A stretch of 64,000 nucleotides of DNA, from positions 24,244 to 88,243 of the forward strand of contig JAYMSP010000086.1 in NCBI GenBank assembly GCA_036897095.1. The letters run 5' to 3'. Numbering within the stretch: the first letter of the stretch is position 1; every line of letters begins with the position of its first letter. Position numbers and translations under genes: made by a program. The DNA comes from Plantago elongata (taxonomy: Eukaryota > Streptophyta > Magnoliopsida > Lamiales > Plantaginaceae). This document shows, piece after piece, positions 47,368-58,208 of the stretch. The notes under the pieces were generated by a model. It was given only the letters and a program-made list of their open reading frames with translations. It had not been told where the DNA came from and made no database searches.

Positions 47368-50300
47368 CATATTTCGAAAATGGTTAAATTTTGGAGTGAG
47401 TCTTCACAATGATAGATGGTTGGAAGTAATACATGGATTGCTTTTATTTGGCAATGAAGCCAAAACCAAACAAACTGTAAGACCATCGCATTTCAATCAG
47501 TGGTGATTCACTGCTTCGGTGGAATTTGTGATGGTCTCATTTCTTGTGTTATGATTTTGTGGGAAATAGTTTTTACTTTATTCAAGAACGATTAAACTTA
47601 CCTAGAAAACCCCTCGTCCTTCATCGTCCAAAGAAAAAGTCTTCTTAAATGTGTTGCCATATCCTTGCTTTTTAGACTTGATTTTGAGAATCTTATCTTT
47701 GGTGCCATTTTCAATTTGGAACAGCTAGTGACTTCCGTTAACAATTTTCTTTGGTAACATCTCTGTCTGGGGCCTCTAGTCATGCTCAATTGTTCATCAA
47801 TCATTGGCTTTTTATCTCTTGAACTCAACTTGTAGTGAGATGGTGTTTTGCATGACACCCCAGTACCCCAGTTTGTGTTACTCGAGGGCTCTGCCAGATC
47901 ATGATTCCGATTGAAATTCTGCAAAATCACTGGAATCAATTCCACTTTTAGATATGCAATAGAGGCTACACGCCCTAGGAAGCCTCGCTTTTGAGAAGGC
48001 TTTTACGTCGAAAGATATATTGAAACCTCAGGTGTAGTTTACGGGGGTGTATACATAAATGCTGCGGCTCAATTTTTGTATTCTGCCTGAAGTGGCTATA
48101 TGGGTCACACATCTTGCATGGTGGTTGAACTCAGATATCTATAAATACTGGCTGATATGATAAATTGATAATTGGCTTTCATTAAACCCCGTTTACTATA
48201 TAACTCTAAGCAGTAATTTTAGTGCTTGACTCGATAACAAAACGAGCTGTTTTTGAAGCTCCAAGTTGGATTCAAAATCCAGAAAAGACTCAAAATCTCT
48301 AGCTCGAAGACTCTGTCATCGGTAGCCAAATTACATCTCTGGTCAGCAAGACATATATATGAAGCCAAGAAAAAGTCCACATATGAAGCCAAATCTAGAA
48401 TCTTGGGATACAGTCATGTAAGTCACTGCAGACGAATGTTATCCTCTGAGATACGAGCAACAGTAACTACACACTATTTATATCCGGTATCTAATAAGCT
48501 TTTTTTCTTTATGTAATAAAACATATTCTCTCATCATATTAGAGTAGTACATTGGTAAAACAATTAAGGGCCTATGCTTGATAAGTTGATTAATTAATTA
48601 GCTAACCTATAAATCAATTGATTTGAATGAATATGTGAATGAGCAAGTTTATAATATTCCTTTGAACGACAAAATGGTGACTCGAATTTTCAATTTATTA
48701 ATTTAAGATGAAATATATTATCAACGGAGTTGTACTTCTTTGTCAGTTAAATTAGTTGGCTTGATAATAAATTCTAAAAACCTAAGTCCATAACAGCTTA
48801 GTTCCACATAAACAGAGTAAGAATATTAGAACGTATTAATTTATTCCTTAACGATATAAAATAAAAAGTAAATGAAATTCAAAATTTCAGTTAGCTAAAA
48901 TCAATGAGTTGTTTTAATGTGAAACAACTCTAAAGTTTAATGATAATATTTTGCATGTACAATGATGAAACTTGGTGATGATGGGGTAATAATCCATCCA
49001 CAACGGCTAAAGCTAAAAGCAGTGGCTTTTCATCGGATCCCAAAACGAGTTTTCGTTTTTTATGTATAGGTTTTAAAGGTAAAATGTTAATGATCGTCAA
49101 AAGTAGTTAAATTCTCTACCCACTTCAAATTTTAAGTACGTTACTCCACGTAAAGCGTAACCAATCTCGGGAGTGAACAAAAATGTGTCCGTTGTCACAA
49201 AGTTGATGGTAACGTTCCAAACGGTCCCAATGGAGTCCAACTCTCGATTATTCTTTCAACGATTTCCACCCTATATTATCTTACCGTATATTAAAAACGA
49301 ATAAATATACATTAATTAAATATAAACATTCGAGGTATTTGAGTCCAGTTAAGAAAACTTTTTGTGTTTGAGTTTGCTGCAAGAGCCGCTCCTAAACAAT
49401 AAAAGTATGATTGTATTCGATTGTATTAGTCATATATAATATACCCGTTATTAAACAATAAACGATTATATTCGATTGTATTAGGCTGTGTTCTCTTCAG
49501 CTGAGATTTACTAAACTGGATTGAACTGGTTTGAACTGAAGTAAGTTATAAATTATAACTAAGTCGAATTGAATTAAATTGAACTCGATTAAATTAAATC
49601 GAAGTGGTCTTTCGGAATAACACCACCTTCAATCCCTTATTCATTTGTAATATACCGGTAAAGGAAGAGTTAGGAATTGGACATGGAGTTGTTTGTGATA
49701 TCATGTTTTATAAGTGTATCCGACAATAATTCCTTAAACTAATGCATCACGTCCTGTGAAATATGGGTTGGGTGGAATAGAATTGAAAATTGGCAAAGTA
49801 CCATCATTATGGGCTGTTAGTCAAAAGTTTAAACATTAATTAACCTGTTGGGACAGTGACTCTTCGAATTAGTCAATTGGTTAACCTTGTGAGATAAGAT
49901 TAAATTAAGTTTACTCCACTCGGTTGAAAATAATCCTTTAACTAAAAAAAATCAATTTTATTCTACTAAATTATAATTTATATCTTCTTTGAGTTCAATA
50001 AATTTCAATTGAAAAGAATACAATATTACTTTATTTATAAAAGTAAATAAGAAGAAAATATCTCTCACTCAAACTCCAAATCACATTATGTACACTATAT
50101 ATTTCGACCACTTGAATTTTTAAAATTACTTTTACTCTAATCAATACTTAAAATTATGTGAGTGTGTTATCTAATTCGACCCAATTTACCCATATAAAAC
50201 TCCACCTTTTAATCACACAAAAGACAATCCAACATATTATCACCAAAACCAACTCGTGAACGTGATTCTATCAAAATAAACCCCACTGTATTACTTGTGA

Positions 50301-52549
50301 TAGGTCCTAATCATTTTTTAATTAGTATTAAATAGATAATGTCGGATTCGTAAGATTAGGAGATTTTGCCCACCTCACGAGATGACGCAGCTGTCACCTT
50401 TGACTTTAGGTGTATACGATACAGGTAATTATTTTAAATGCTTGGGATATTAGCTTACATCTTGGTTTTTCAATAATTGTTATCATTATTAGTTCGTGAC
50501 TTTTAAACCTATATATAAGAGGATCCTTAATTTTTAGTTTGGAGGATATTTGTTCCTTTTTTTCAGAGTAATTGTTGTTTGGAGCATTATTTGTACTCTT
50601 AATGTTATTTAATAAAAAAATTAACCGTTTAGAAAATAAAAGTTATATATGAGGGGATCCTTGACAACTAGAACGTGTACAAACTTATCAAGCTATAATA
50701 TGATATTTAAATTGATATCAAATTTTCATATATTACGATCAATCGAACTTAATGATTTATTTGAAAAGTATCCATACAAGCACGATTAATTTCAAACAGA
50801 ATACATTAAATTCTAATTTAGCACTGTATGTGTTCGAGAATGACTGTGTTTAAACCATCGTGAACAACTAATCGAAAGCACGTTGATGGTAGGAGTGGTA
50901 TAACTTTAGACAACTTTGGAATATGAAACTCCAACGTACTTGTACAATAGGAAGGTGTCGAAGTTGATCTGTTTGTGCTTTTAAAATAGTCCTCTTCGCG
51001 ATGTTCTACCATAATCGTGTATCTGTGCGTATTACGGACACAAAAATATATGTCAGGGGTAGCGAATTTTTTTACTATAAATTTAATTTAAAAAATTCAT
51101 TATTAATAACTAATGAAAATTACATTTTTAAAACTCACATAGTAAAGAACAATGTTTAGACTATAATTTTTTAAATTATGTACTCATAAATGGGAGGAAT
51201 TAGATATAATATGGTTTTGTTTACATTGAACAATTTTTTTTAAGTATATTAAGTAAATGAATTTATCATTGAATAGAGAAAATAAAGAAATAAAAAGAGT
51301 TAAATAAAATAAAGTTAAGTATTTATAAAATATGATTGTCAAATGTAAACTAAAAGAACATCAAAAAAGAGAAAAATAATAAAAAATATTACTGAATCAT
51401 AAAGAAACAATGAAAAATGGCAACTAAATGGTAGAAAACAATATAAACAAAATGGTTGAAAAATCTAACACTATTCAGAATTAAACTTGTAGTCAATTGG
51501 CAAGGAAAGTCTTTATGGAACATAGGTGAACCAACTAAAACTGTACCAATTTCTTTCATAATTCATTCTTGCTAAATATATCGGTATTCATTAAACTTTT
51601 AAAAGGGGTATAATAGATATTTCATGTCTAAAATCGAAGGGTAGTGATTGCGGTCCCTCGAATATACGTGGATCGTGCCTAAGCCTCACTAACTATAAAA
51701 GAATCAAAATTAGACTATTGGCATAGAACGTAAGAAGTATATGAGTATATCACCGTTCACCACATACAACAAAGATACATAGAATAAACTGTAATGGCAT
51801 GAAATGTAATAAATTGAAAGTAAAAGCTCTAAAATGAAACGAGAATAAGAGGACGTAAAATTAAAAGGTCCAAAGTGGGGGACCCAGTTGGAGAAAATGA
51901 CAGTGTCTACGTCTAAAATACAGTGTATAAAATACAGTGAGTAGAAGAAAAGCTGTAATGCACAGTACTAGTTGAGTTTAGTGGTAAGACAAATTGGTAT
52001 AAATGCATTAAATAAAGATTGCATCTTTAGCCAATGCTGTTGTTTTTGTTTTGTCTTCGTTTTGTGTGTCTATTCCCTGCCAAAAGTCTTCTCTTTCACA
52101 CCTTTCAATTCCCATTTTGATTTCTCCCATAATTGGACAAGAGAAACCCCAAAGAATCTACCACTCTAGGGCTTGTGACAGCTTGTTTTCCTCTAAAAGT
52201 CCAAGTAAAGCTCCGTTTTTCAGTCTGTTTCCCCATATCTTCCGCTATTCTCCCGTTTCAAACTCCTTTTGGCATGTGGGTTTTTCTTTATCTTGGTTAA
52301 TTTGTTCTTCTTTGGATATATATTTGTCTGTTTAGCTCAAAGGAGTAGTTTTTATGAGTTTCTTTTTCTGCTCAAACTAGTAAGTAGTTTTTATGACAGC
52401 TAAGGCCTAAGGATCTGTTGATGGATTTTGATGAGTAAATTTTCATCCTTTTATGTTTTCATCAAGTTGTGAAATCTGGTGTTCTTGTTTTGGGATTTAG
52501 GGTTTTGCTTGTTTTGGTTGAATTTGAGGTATACTAGCTGATTTCTGAG
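47368..52549. other. Five-kilobase region without a recognisable gene
   Basis: Small open frames occur (for example 47598-47945 minus and 48253-48516 plus), but none shows a domain, signal peptide or splice-supported extension. Base composition is AT-rich. 49490-49610 has many GAATTGAA/GAACTGAA/TTAAATT words typical of decayed repeat DNA. The last ~500 bp (52050-52549) is the T-rich leader of the WRKY gene. Confidence 0.4.
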
Positions 52550-54178
52550 ATGGAAGAGGTTGAAAAGGCTAACAATGCAGCTGTTGAGAGCTGTCATAGA
52601 GTTATTAGTCTCTTATCTCAACCTCAGGATCAGAATCTGTATAGGAATTTAGTTGGACAAACTGGTGAAGCTGTGAATAGTTTCAAGAAAGTTGTTTCTC
52701 TTCTTAATTCTAGCTGTGGTCATGCTAGAGTTAGAAAATCCAAGAAAATTCAGACCCCTTTCCCTGAAAAGTTGTTTTTGGAGGCTCCAGTTGCTAGAGC
52801 AGATGATCATCAACCAAAACCCCTTCTGCTCCTTCAGACAAATCCTGTTACCAACAATCCTGTTCGTCATGTCGGGGTGCATGCCAAGAATGGCCTGACA
52901 TTAGGGAACCCTTTGATGGAAACTAACCCTCCTGCGAAAAACCCTCCCCAGTTAGCTCAACAAGGACCACCATCGTCGAATTATCATTTCCTCCAGCCGC
53001 AACAGCAACATAGGTATCAGCTTCAGCAGCAGCAATTGAAGCAGCAGGCTGAGTTTGCATATAAGCGGAGTAATAGTGGGATTAGCCTGAATTTCGATAG
53101 CTCTACTTGCACGCCTACCATGTCATCCACGAGGTCGTTCATCTCTTCACTGAGTATAGATGGCAGTGTAGCTAATTTGGATGGAAGTTCTTCGTTTCAT
53201 TTGATCGGTGGAGCACGATCAGCCGATCAGGGTTCATATCACAAGAAGAGGTGTTCGGCAAGAGGTGAGGATGGAAGTGTTAAGTGTAGTGGAAGCGGTA
53301 GATGCCATTGCTCGAAGAAAAGGTGGTTTTCCCCTTCCTCATCTATTTATGGTTTTGTATTTGGAGTTTTTCTCTATTGTTTCTAAGCTTTGCATTTTTT
53401 TATCAGGAAGCACAGAGTAAAGAGGGTTGTCAAAGTACCTGCCATAAGTAATAAGTTAGCTGATATACCTCCGGATGAGTATTCTTGGAGGAAATATGGT
53501 CAGAAACCGATCAAAGGTTCTCCTCACCCTAGGTATATTTCAATCCCACCGAACTTGAAGCGATTACAAATTTTTATTTTCTTGCTTTTGAATGGAATGT
53601 GTCAACATATTTGTCCATGTTGAAATATTAGGCTATGATTTTCTTATTTGTCCATGATTGTACAATGAGAATGATTAGTTTCCTCTTTCTGCTTTGCTTG
53701 TCAATTTAAGAGTGATGATTGGTAACAATTACGGTTTCTTTAGGTCCTAAGAATCAAATGATTATTCTGTATAGCAGTCTTTGCTATATTTGCAGGATCA
53801 GTAGATTTTGGCCTTCACTCATGCAATCTGGTTCAAGAATTTATTGTCCCTCGTTCTTTTCTGTTCTGTACAGTTCTGTTCTCAGGGTAGCATATCCTAC
53901 AATTTCTGTACTTTCTTGAATAACATCATTCTCTCCTTGTCTGTTTCTCCTTTGGTCTTGCATAGACCACATTCTTGCAATGGAGAAACGTGGTTGAAAT
54001 GTAATGGCTGTGCTGATTTGGTTTGCATGTGTGCAGGGGATATTATAAGTGTAGTAGCGTGAGAGGCTGCCCTGCTAGGAAACATGTGGAAAGATGCTTG
54101 GAAGAACCTTCAATGCTCATAGTCACATACGAAGGGGAACATAACCACCCGAAGTTGCCTTCGCAGTCAGCTAGCTAA
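52550..54178 (+). CDS. WRKY transcription factor, group IId
   Basis: Three exons, 52550-53322, 53407-53532 and 54037-54178; 346 aa. N-terminal residues [20 protein letters not shown] and the GHARVR segment match the conserved N-terminal and HARF-type motifs of group IId (WRKY7/11/15/17/21/39/74). A Gln-rich linker is at ~145-175. The basic C motif [11 protein letters not shown] is followed by a single WRKY domain with WRKYGQK and a C-X5-C-X23-H-X-H zinc finger. The intron inside the WRKY domain falls after 'HPR', the standard R-type position. The C motif overlaps the calmodulin-binding region known in this group, so calcium regulation is likely. These factors bind W-boxes in the nucleus and act in defence and stress. 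The WRKY21/39/74 branch looks closest, but that is by eye. Confidence 0.95.
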
Positions 54179-55687
54179 TTAATGAATCATTGGTTGGAAC
54201 TCTTAGTCAGGTTTGTATCGAGCCCTAATTACATAGAATGCGCCTCGTGTACATGGTGGCTTCTTGTTGTTTAACCTTTTGGATGGTCACATATGGAGTG
54301 AATTTGTGATTAAGATGGATTGGCTTTTGAATCCTCCTAGTTCTAGACATTGGTATGGCAAAAGCAAAGCCAAGATTGGATGGAGGATTTCTGCTTGTAA
54401 AAAGAACACATTCATCTTTAAAATGACTCTTATTTTAAGTGTTCAAATCTTTCTACTGGCCTTATTACTACATTGTTAACTGTGTTTCTCTTCATCTGCT
54501 CGTCTCGATTGAGTTACTGCCTGGATATACGTTTGAAACAGTGTCAAATTGTAAACGTGTTCATGTCCGTATCATGTTTTGTAGTGCAACTGCATTTATA
54601 CTGATAATTACAGTCGGAGAGAAGGCGTCGATTCTTCTGGTTTCTCACTTCATATCTGCTCTACACAAGGCAACTGTATCTAAGTTTCTTGTTCCAGCAA
54701 CTTGATTGGTAAAGGGTCAATTGAACTCTATCTATCAAATGCAAACTAACTGCAAAATTAGTACTACAAGATATGCTCTTGAGGTTTTAGATATTTAGGC
54801 CACTAAGTTTGTCTTAATTGTGGATAATTAGTGTATATAAATCAACTAAAAGGAAATATCAACTATGAATTCTTAACCAACTAAAGGAAATTGTCAATTC
54901 CTAATCAACTACGAATGAGGAAATTACAAAAATTACTCCAAAACTAGGAAAATATAAAAATAACTCCAAAAATTGCCAAGTTCTTGAGAATCAATCAAAT
55001 CTTCACTGGTTCACTTTCACATTCGTCACCACTTTCCTTGTTGATCCATATCTGCCGATTGATCCTACGCCTCACTTTGTCATCTTTCACTTGAACGTTT
55101 GCAGACCACGATAAAAAAAGGTTCATTATCCATATTTAATCAATCTTGTTAGGTACGTTACGCAGGAATATTTGATCTTGTGGAAACCCACAATCAACTC
55201 CAACGGAACCCATCCTTCGCTATCCATGTTTTCGTGCAAGAACCAATCCCCGGGCAGACGTGTTTTTTTATCTTGGGTAAGGCATCATCGTCTAGCAACA
55301 GGGTAATAAGATGGGGTTGGATGTTCCATAGGATTAGGTTGTACGCGGTTGTTCATAGCTGCAATGGAAAGATGGACAGAACAATAAAGAGATGAGTACT
55401 TGTTGCGATATGGTATTATGGGGTGTGGTAAATGGTAATGATTGTAGAAGTTGAGAATGGTTGAAAATTAAATGCGATCGATCATCTAATCTAATCCATG
55501 TAATCTTCTTAAATAGAGTTGTGCCATGGCAAGTATTATAGTTATTAACTAATTATATACCTAATCTGAGTACTACGTAGCTTGTTATTGCTTAGAAACT
55601 AATCCATCTAATTAAACTTTCTCAATTTAAACTAATCCTATTCCGATACAGTTTGGAAACACTAAATTCGGATATTATACACTCCAA
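54179..55687. other. Spacer between WRKY and transporter genes
   Basis: WRKY 3' region, then non-coding DNA. Around 54835-54925 the phrase AACTAAAGGAAAT-TCAA recurs three times. No gene recognised. Confidence 0.4.
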
Positions 55688-57148
55688 TCATATCTGTAAT
55701 TCTTCCTCTTCTTCTAGAGGAACATTTCTTATTTCAGGCAGCCACAAACTCAGCAAACCACTGAAAAGTCCGATCAAGCCGGCCACGAAGAAGGAAACCG
55801 ACGGACTTGTTCTCCCGAACACAACCAGCAGAGGCGAAACCGAAGCACCCAACATCAAGCCTTGCCTCAGCATTGGAACTGCAATGTCTTTCGGGAGAAG
55901 CTTGATGCTGTACACGTACAACACATTAATAGCAGTTGAGGCAGTTAGGGATGCTGATGCCTGGATCATCAGCTGAGGCAAGCTGTTCTGATTTCTGCTA
56001 GTTGCAAAAAACGTGCAGAAGATGTACAGAGTTCCTGCTAGAAAGGCCGAAAATGACAAAAGGATTCGACGGTCCATGAAGCTCAACAGAACGCCCCCCA
56101 TGAAAACTGCCGGGATCTCCATCACCGCGTTAGTAGCAACAGCGAAGTAGGTGTTGAATTTTATGGTTTCGATATTGAATTGGATTCCGTGATATAAGAT
56201 ACTGATCCCAGAACCTGTGATCATTACCATTGCCATCCTTTTTGCTGCCCATCGTTTGTTCTCATTCAGAGATGGTTCCGATAGGCTTATGTTCGAAGGG
56301 AATTCCTTTCCGTTCACTCTCGCGTGTCTTTTCAACACATAGATAGCTTCTTCGGTTCGACCCCTCTCTATAAGCCACCTCGGAGATTCTAACACGAAGG
56401 GTAGTAGTATAAAGATTGCATAAATGAGAGGAATGAAGGACATAAACTTGTACAGGTTTCTCCAAGAATTTCTGGTTGGGTAAGCAATGATAGGAATTGA
56501 CAGGAAGCCTGATGCAAAGAAGAAGAACCCAAATTGTCCGACTTGACCGTGCCATTGTCGACCAACTGCTCCTGCTGCAAGGATCTGGCAGCATGCCCCT
56601 ATCCCAGACCTGGAGAATCCGTTTGTGAAACGAAGAAACGAGTAAATCCATATGTTGGGGGAGAGGGAAGTGAGGTAAGTGGTTCCCGAGGTTAGAAGGC
56701 ACGAAAGAAGGACTGATCTTTTCTTTCCCAAAAACGAATCTGCCAAGTAACTGTAGAAAGGAGAACCTATCATGGAGCCAAGAAAGTAGAGTGAAGCTGG
56801 TAAAGCAGTCAGAAATCTGCGGTCACATACGAGCCCCCATTCTGCAACCGTGGTGCTTCCATTGTTGTTATCCCATTCCCAAGTCCCTGGCTTCAGCCCA
56901 CAAACAGATTCAGAAATGCTGCTGCATTCCGGTCTAATGCAATTCCAGGAATCTGGCTGTGCGTCTGCAAAAATGGTGACGAAAGTGCTTTGGGAATCGA
57001 ACAGTCTTGCAAGCGTAACTAGGAAAACTTGCACAAGCTGTGAGAATCCAAATGATCCCACAAACTCTTCAAGCACTTGTTCCACTGTTAGCTGCAGCTT
57101 CTGCTTCGGGGCTAACCGGTTTGTTTCTTTTACAAAAACTTCATCCAT
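55688..57148 (-). CDS. Organic cation/carnitine transporter (OCT family, MFS)
   Basis: Single-exon 486-aa membrane protein; Arabidopsis OCT2-OCT6 are mostly intron-poor and about 515-540 aa, so this one is slightly short. A cytosolic N-terminus (KLQLTVEQVLEEFVGSFGFS) leads into TM1. A large extracellular loop follows with several Cys (CIRPECSSISESVC), then TVAEWGLVCDRRFLTALPAS, TM segments through ~430, the ESPRWLIERGRTEEA motif after TM6 and an acidic tail EEEEELQI. The loop after TM4 reads GAVGRQWHGQVG where relatives have an acidic residue before VGxxWRGQ. It probably moves cations or carnitine across the plasma membrane or tonoplast; substrate and membrane are not predictable here. Confidence 0.92.
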   Translation of the reverse strand: MDEVFVKETNRLAPKQKLQLTVEQVLEEFVGSFGFSQLVQVFLVTLARLFDSQSTFVTIFADAQPDSWNCIRPECSSISESVCGLKPGTWEWDNNNGSTTVAEWGLVCDRRFLTALPASLYFLGSMIGSPFYSYLADSFLGKKRSVLLSCLLTSGTTYLTSLSPNIWIYSFLRFTNGFSRSGIGACCQILAAGAVGRQWHGQVGQFGFFFFASGFLSIPIIAYPTRNSWRNLYKFMSFIPLIYAIFILLPFVLESPRWLIERGRTEEAIYVLKRHARVNGKEFPSNISLSEPSLNENKRWAAKRMAMVMITGSGISILYHGIQFNIETIKFNTYFAVATNAVMEIPAVFMGGVLLSFMDRRILLSFSAFLAGTLYIFCTFFATSRNQNSLPQLMIQASASLTASTAINVLYVYSIKLLPKDIAVPMLRQGLMLGASVSPLLVVFGRTSPSVSFFVAGLIGLFSGLLSLWLPEIRNVPLEEEEELQI

Positions 57149-57763
57149 CTTGTGTTCTTCTTTCTAAAGATAGCTCATCTGCGTTTATATTATAGAACAG
57201 GAAAGAAATATAAAAAAGGAAACTTTGTAATTCAGTGGTTGTTTATCAAAGATTGTGGTGATTTGCACGCACCTTTGGATTAAGGAAGGTGTTGCTTGAC
57301 GTGTTGCGCAACTTTGAAAAGGTTCACTTTTTTAATTTCCTCAAAGTGCCATTCTGAGTAAGAAAGAACTACTATGTGTATATATCATCATGGTTTTCAC
57401 ATTAGTATATCCATTGTCTTCTTCAAGTGTTAAAAAAGTTTATCTTTAAGCTGTGGTGTAGTAGGACGTGACAGAATGAAGATGAGAGAATCATAAACCA
57501 AAACCAAAACCAGAACCAGAACTGTAGCAGAAGAAACAGATTTATATGGCCTTAAGAAAATTTTAAAAGCATATTGCTCAGCAGAAGTTCCATCTCTTCT
57601 TTGAATCAAGTGTCTGACAAAAAGACTCTAATCGAAACAAAACTCTGCATATCCATCCTATCTCGTGACGTCTCTCAACCAACTTCAATTTACGAAGATA
57701 CGAAACAAAAAAGGAACATGTAATAGGAAGAACAAAATGTATCCCATGGGTTGAAGCTTCTAT
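57149..57763. other. Spacer between the transporter and the PPX-like gene
   Basis: Transporter promoter side and non-coding text. There is an AAACCAAAACCAGAACCAGAAC run near 57496-57522. No gene seen. Confidence 0.4.
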
Positions 57764-58208
57764 CCATAAGTCTGCTGGTAAGAGTGCTCCTGGACCCATA
57801 ATAACATGATTACCACGAATGCCCAATTATATGCCGCAGGCACCATCTGAGGTCTCAACTCAGAAATATATAGCAAGGCTGTTAGTAGCAAGAATAGGAG
57901 CTGAAAATGCACTCGGAAGAATTGCCACTGCTTCTTGTTTTCCATCCAGTTTTCATCATGAACACGTACTTGAGGAGTATCTCCATAGGCCTGCTGGTAA
58001 GAGTGCTCCTGGACCCATAATAATATGATTACCATGAATGTCCAATAATACGCCCAAGTCACCAACTGCAGTCTCAACTCGGAAACATAGCAAAAGCATA
58101 TAGGCAGGCTGTTAGTAGCAAAAGAAGGTGCAGATAATATAGGCTGAACTATCCCCGCTTCTTGATTTCCATCCAGTTTTCATCGTGAACGCGTACTTGA
58201 GGAGTATC
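57764..58208 (-). repeat. Tandem duplication, about 220 bp x 2
   Basis: 57764-57982 and 57983-58208 are clear direct repeats. They share CTGCTGGTAAGAGTGCTCCT, GGACCCATAATAA, GGCTGTTAGTAGCAA, TTTCCATCCAGTTTTCATC and GTACTTGAGGAGTATC. On the minus strand each unit contains a coding-like stretch DTPQVRVHDENWME and, further on, a hydrophobic stretch with LLWVQEHSYQQ. The unit nearer the PPX-like gene supplies its last exon. Confidence 0.85.

Noticed and set aside
47598-47945. 115-aa open frame on the minus strand downstream of SRP9
   Set aside because: No homology recognised and it is antisense to the likely SRP9 3' region; probably chance.
48253-48516. 87-aa open frame on the plus strand
   Set aside because: Contains an internal short duplication (YEAKKKSTYEAKS) but no conserved domain; likely chance.
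52051-52335. 94-aa open frame upstream of the WRKY start
   Set aside because: T-rich leader sequence typical of a 5' UTR; no protein-like features. An upstream ORF role cannot be excluded but is unsupported.
55180-55395. 71-aa open frame near 55.2 kb
   Set aside because: No domain or signal; flanking DNA is non-coding.
56262-56702. 146-aa open frame overlapping the OCT transporter
   Set aside because: Shadow frame of the clear transporter coding sequence.
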